Source: Burkholderia cepacia
GTDB taxonomy: Bacteria > Pseudomonadota > Gammaproteobacteria > Burkholderiales > Burkholderiaceae
Assembly (NCBI RefSeq): GCF_029962485.1
Contig: NZ_CP073638.1
Location: 2,356,001 to 2,420,000, forward strand
Direction of reading: 5' to 3'
DNA: 64,000 bases
In this document: in pieces, positions 61,090 through 64,000 of the stretch
Layout: every line of letters starts with the position of its first letter
How positions within the stretch are numbered: the first letter of the stretch is position 1
The notes under the pieces: model-generated
The model's database searches: none
Told to the model about the DNA's origin: nothing
What the model saw: only the letters and a program-made list of their open reading frames with translations
Translations under genes and position numbers: made by a program

Positions 61090-61803
61090 TCACGCGCCGG
61101 CCGAGCGCTGCTCCGGCGCGTCGGCCGCGCGCGCGCGATCGAGGATCGCGAGCACCTCGCGCGCGGTGTTTTCCGAATGGCTGCGCAATACCTGCGGCAG
61201 CACCGCATGGTCGGGGTCGGCAAGCGCGGCCATGATGTCCTCGTGCTCGTGCAGCGACTCGGCCCAGCGCAGCGTGTCCGTGTTCGCGGCGCCCCGCGCG
61301 CGGTGCACCTTCGACATCAGCGACGCATAGATGCCCGACAGCACGGGGTTGCCGGCCGCGTCGACGATCATCTGATGAATCTGCTGGTTCAGCCGGAAGT
61401 ATTCGACGCGCTTGCCGGCTTCATGACACTCGACCATCTTCCGGTGCTTCGCCTGCAGCGCGGCGAGCGTCGCCGTGCCGATCCGCTGGCGCAGCAACTC
61501 GCCCGCCATCGCCTCGAGCCCGTGCAGCAGCTCGAACGTCGAGACCAGGTCGTCGAGGTCGATCGACGCGACGCGATAGCCGATGTACTGGCGATGCGTG
61601 ACGGCGCCTTCCGCGACGAGCACCTTCAGCGCTTCGCGCAGCGGCGTTTTCGACACGTCGAACGCGAGGCTGAGTTCCTTTTCGTCGATCCGCGCGCCGG
61701 GCGGCAATTCGCCCTCGTCGATCATCACGCGCAGGCGCGCGGCGATCTCGGCGGCCATGCCGCGCGTGCGCAGAAGCAGGGGATTGCGGGGTGTCTGGCT
61801 CAT
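61090..61803 (-). CDS. GntR-family regulator (FCD type)
   Basis: 237 residues. GntR helix-turn-helix (MAAEIAARLRVMIDEGELPP, DEKELSLAFDVSKTPLREAL) and an FCD effector domain (ELLHGLEAMAGELLRQR, FRLNQQIHQMIVDAAGNPVL, WAESLHEHEDIMAALADPD). It is divergent from the MFS gene and convergent with the M20 gene. An inverted repeat of TATCACGAT lies in its upstream region. Confidence 0.92.
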   Translation of the reverse strand: MSQTPRNPLLLRTRGMAAEIAARLRVMIDEGELPPGARIDEKELSLAFDVSKTPLREALKVLVAEGAVTHRQYIGYRVASIDLDDLVSTFELLHGLEAMAGELLRQRIGTATLAALQAKHRKMVECHEAGKRVEYFRLNQQIHQMIVDAAGNPVLSGIYASLMSKVHRARGAANTDTLRWAESLHEHEDIMAALADPDHAVLPQVLRSHSENTAREVLAILDRARAADAPEQRSAGA

Positions 61804-61816
61804 GATGGTGCGAGCT

Positions 61817-61857
61817 TATCACGATATCGGGGCTTACCCTGCACCAACATCGTGATA
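61817..61857. promoter_or_regulatory. Inverted repeat, probable GntR operator
   Basis: TATCACGAT at 61817-61825 and ATCGTGATA at 61849-61857 form a perfect 9-bp inverted repeat with a 23-bp spacer. It lies just upstream of the GntR start (61803) and before an AT-rich stretch (61890-61920) that may be the divergent promoter. Confidence 0.6.
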
Positions 61858-61975
61858 TAAGAATCTCAATCAAACCAAGTGTTTACGCTAGAGGTAATTA
61901 TAAATTTCTAATCTTATACTCGGCTCCACGTTGCGCGACGTCCCGACCATCCTCGTTCACTCCTGGAGTCCGTCC

Positions 61976-63274
61976 ATGTCTTCAACCTCCGGTGTCGCCG
62001 CCCTGACGGTCGGCAAATCCGCTGTTCGCTGGAAGATATTCGTCGTCATGCTGAGCCTCATCGCGATCAACTACGTCGATCGCGCGTCACTGTCCGTCGC
62101 CATGCCTTACATCTCGCAGGAGTTCAATATCGGGCCCGCGATGGAGGGTCTGATCCTCAGTTCGTTCTTCTGGACCTATGCCGTGATGCAGATCCCGGGC
62201 GGGATGCTGGCCGACCGGTTCAAGCCGCGCATCGTGATCGCGACGGCGACCGTGTTCTGGGGCTTCTTCCAGGCGATCGCCGCGCTGTGCACGAACGCAC
62301 CGTCGCTGCTGCTCACGCGCCTCGGCCTCGGCGCGGCCGAAGCGCCGATCTACCCGGCCGGCGGCAAGCTCAACGCGATCTGGATGACGCAGACCGAGCG
62401 CGGCCGCGGCGCCACGCTGCTCGACGGCGGCGCGCCGCTCGGTGCGGCCCTGGGCGCGGTGCTGATCGCCGGGCTGATCGCGGTGCTCGGCTCGTGGCGG
62501 CTCGCGTTCGCGGTGGCCGGCGTCGGCACCGTGCTGGCCGGGCTGCTCGCGTGGCACTACATCCGCAACTCGCCGCGCGAGCATGCGGGCGTCAACGACC
62601 TCGAAGCCGAATACATCGAGGCGTCGCATGCGAGCGATCTCGCGGCCGAGCCGGCCGGCGCGTCGGGCCGTTCGCGCGACTTCTTCAAGTACCGCTCGGT
62701 GTGGTGCATGTTCTTCGGCTGGATGTGCTTCAACAGCGTGTTCTACGGGCTGCTCACGTGGATGCCGAACTACCTGCACAAGGTTCATGGCTTCGACATC
62801 AAGCAGATGGGCGGCTCGACTTTCATCATCTTTTTCAGCGGCTTCGTCGGCGAACTGCTCGGCGGCTGGATCGCCGACAAGTGGAAGGCCGCGGGCGGCC
62901 GCCCGAACGTCGTGATGCGCACGCTGTTCGGCATCGCCGCGGTGATCGCCACGGTGTCGATCTTCTCGGTCGCGTATGTGAAGGACCCCGTCGTGTGCGT
63001 CGCGCTGCTGTCGTCGACGCTGTTCTTCCTGCGCTGGTGCGGGCTGTACTGGTGCATCCCGTCGTCGCTCGGCACGCGCAACAAGATCGGCTTCCTCGGC
63101 GGCCTGATGAACCTCGGCGGCAACATCGGCGGCGTCACCGTGCCGATCGTCGTCGGCGCGATCGTGCAGTTCACCGGCTCCTACTTCCTTGCGCTGATGG
63201 TGTTCGCGGCGGCCGGCGTCGGCCTGCTCGTGTGCTCCAGCGCGATCGACTACGAAAACAAGCTCCCCGTCTGA
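61976..63274 (+). CDS. MFS transporter (anion:cation symporter, ACS-like)
   Basis: 432 residues with 12 predicted membrane helices. IAINYVDRASLSVAMPYISQEF at the start and GGMLADRFKPRIV between TM2 and TM3 are typical of the phthalate/glucarate/tartrate-type ACS family. The ATG at 61976 has GGAG upstream; the earlier in-frame start at 61931 is not supported. It precedes the Asp/Glu-racemase-superfamily gene by 51 bp, so it probably imports the acid that enzyme uses. Confidence 0.9.
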   Translation: MSSTSGVAALTVGKSAVRWKIFVVMLSLIAINYVDRASLSVAMPYISQEFNIGPAMEGLILSSFFWTYAVMQIPGGMLADRFKPRIVIATATVFWGFFQAIAALCTNAPSLLLTRLGLGAAEAPIYPAGGKLNAIWMTQTERGRGATLLDGGAPLGAALGAVLIAGLIAVLGSWRLAFAVAGVGTVLAGLLAWHYIRNSPREHAGVNDLEAEYIEASHASDLAAEPAGASGRSRDFFKYRSVWCMFFGWMCFNSVFYGLLTWMPNYLHKVHGFDIKQMGGSTFIIFFSGFVGELLGGWIADKWKAAGGRPNVVMRTLFGIAAVIATVSIFSVAYVKDPVVCVALLSSTLFFLRWCGLYWCIPSSLGTRNKIGFLGGLMNLGGNIGGVTVPIVVGAIVQFTGSYFLALMVFAAAGVGLLVCSSAIDYENKLPV

Positions 63275-63325
63275 CCGGCCCCTTTCCTTGCATCGACTGC
63301 ATTCACTGGTAGAGAGAAACCCATC

Positions 63326-64000
63326 ATGAAGAAACGTACCCTGCTCGGCATGCTCACCCCGTCCTCCAACACGTCGCTCGAACCGCTGACGAGCGCGATG
63401 GTCGCCGGCCTGCCGGGCGTGTCCGCGCACTTCGCGCGCTTTCCGGTCACCGAGATCTCGTTGACGGGCCAGGCGCTCGGCCAGTTCGACGACGACAAGA
63501 TCATCCAGGCCGCGATGCTGCTCGCCGACGCGAAGGTCGACGTGATCGCATGGAACGGCACGTCGTCGGGCTGGCTCGGCTTCGAGGCCGACGAGCGGCT
63601 GTGCGAGCGCATCACCGCGGCGACCGGCATTCCGGCCACCACGTCGGTGCTCGCGCTCAACGAGATCCTGAAGAAGACGAACGCGCACGAATTCGGCCTC
63701 GTCACGCCGTATCTCGACGACGTGCAGACGAAGATCGTCGACAACTATCGCCGTTCGGGGCTGAACTGCATCGCCGAGCGCCACCTGAACCTGAAGGTCA
63801 ATTTCTCGTTCTCCGAAGTGACGGGCGACGAGATCGGCAACATGGTGCGCGAAGTCGCGGCCGCCGGCCCGCGCGCGATCTCGATCTTCTGCACGAACCT
63901 GAATGCCGCGCACCTGGTGCCGGCGCTCGAGGAGGAAACGGGCATCCCGATCTACGACACGATCTCGACCGTCGTGTGGAAGTCGCTGCAGCTTGCCGAC
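63326..64000 (+). CDS. Asp/Glu racemase-superfamily enzyme (arylmalonate decarboxylase / maleate isomerase-like), partial at window end
   Basis: 225 codons are visible and the frame is open at the window edge; the family is about 240-250 residues, so little is missing. The sequence resembles the maleate cis-trans isomerase/arylmalonate decarboxylase group: GMLTPSSNTSLEP, a first active-site segment AWNGTSSGWLG (residues 76-85), TPYLDDVQTKIV and a second segment SIFCTNLNAA with Cys189. Racemases and maleate isomerases have a cysteine in both segments; here the first is Gly-Thr, as in arylmalonate decarboxylase. It follows the MFS carrier and is probably controlled by the GntR protein. Confidence 0.8.
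   Translation, partial: MKKRTLLGMLTPSSNTSLEPLTSAMVAGLPGVSAHFARFPVTEISLTGQALGQFDDDKIIQAAMLLADAKVDVIAWNGTSSGWLGFEADERLCERITAATGIPATTSVLALNEILKKTNAHEFGLVTPYLDDVQTKIVDNYRRSGLNCIAERHLNLKVNFSFSEVTGDEIGNMVREVAAAGPRAISIFCTNLNAAHLVPALEEETGIPIYDTISTVVWKSLQLAD

Overview
The window is high-GC proteobacterial DNA with the gene content and codon style of Burkholderia, most likely a Burkholderia cepacia complex member. It appears to lie at the origin end of a secondary, plasmid-like replicon (probably chromosome 2). The evidence is a Rep_3-type initiator gene at the left edge, a ParA/ParB pair, and six copies of a 16-bp palindrome, GTTTATGCGCATAAAC or close variants. From memory this is the parS sequence of Burkholderia chromosome 2. 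The species call is inference; the replicon-origin call rests on sequence seen here.

Layout. 1-4.4 kb: iteron-like GGTGAR repeats, repA, convergent parAB and the parS array. 4.4-6.6 kb: ArsC-like reductase, a minimal zinc-finger anti-sigma/ECF sigma pair, a DnaA-box cluster and an NAD(P)H-dependent FMN reductase. 6.6-11.3 kb: a hybrid histidine kinase divergent from a three-gene operon (CheY-like receiver, CheC-like phosphatase, PAS-GGDEF cyclase), which looks like one signalling module. 11.3-12.7 kb: alpha/beta hydrolase and a small conserved gene. 13-23 kb: hopanoid genes, with hpnD-hpnE-shc-hpnG on the plus strand, the hpnN-mlaA operon on the minus strand and divergent hpnM; hpnC is not present. 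23-27 kb: a NarL-type two-component system and a membrane diguanylate cyclase. 27.5-34.9 kb: glycolate/glyoxylate locus glcDEF-glcG-glcB with a divergent GntR regulator and two identical TGGTCATACCA operators.

35-37 kb: ferritin-like protein and an RhlE helicase. 37.2-44.8 kb: a sugar ABC importer with a GH42 beta-galactosidase inside the operon, facing a LacI regulator across a TTAAGCGCTTAA operator. 44.9-46.8 kb: GntR regulator divergent from an OsmC-GST pair. 46.9-48.3 kb: a deletion scar joining the C-terminal end of a LysR gene to the C-terminal end of a sugar ABC permease, followed by an intact SMP-30 lactonase. 48.5-57.9 kb: a hydroxycinnamate (ferulate) regulon. It holds a MarR regulator, hydratase-lyase, vanillin dehydrogenase and feruloyl-CoA synthetase, then an aromatic-acid MFS importer, a porin and a tannase/feruloyl esterase lipoprotein. 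Matching ATCAGG-N3-CCTGAT palindromes precede both transcription units. 58-64 kb: Lrp regulator, diaminopropionate ammonia-lyase-like enzyme and M20 amidohydrolase, then a GntR regulator divergent from an MFS carrier and an Asp/Glu-racemase-superfamily gene cut by the window end.

No tRNA, rRNA, insertion sequence, prophage or CRISPR array was seen.
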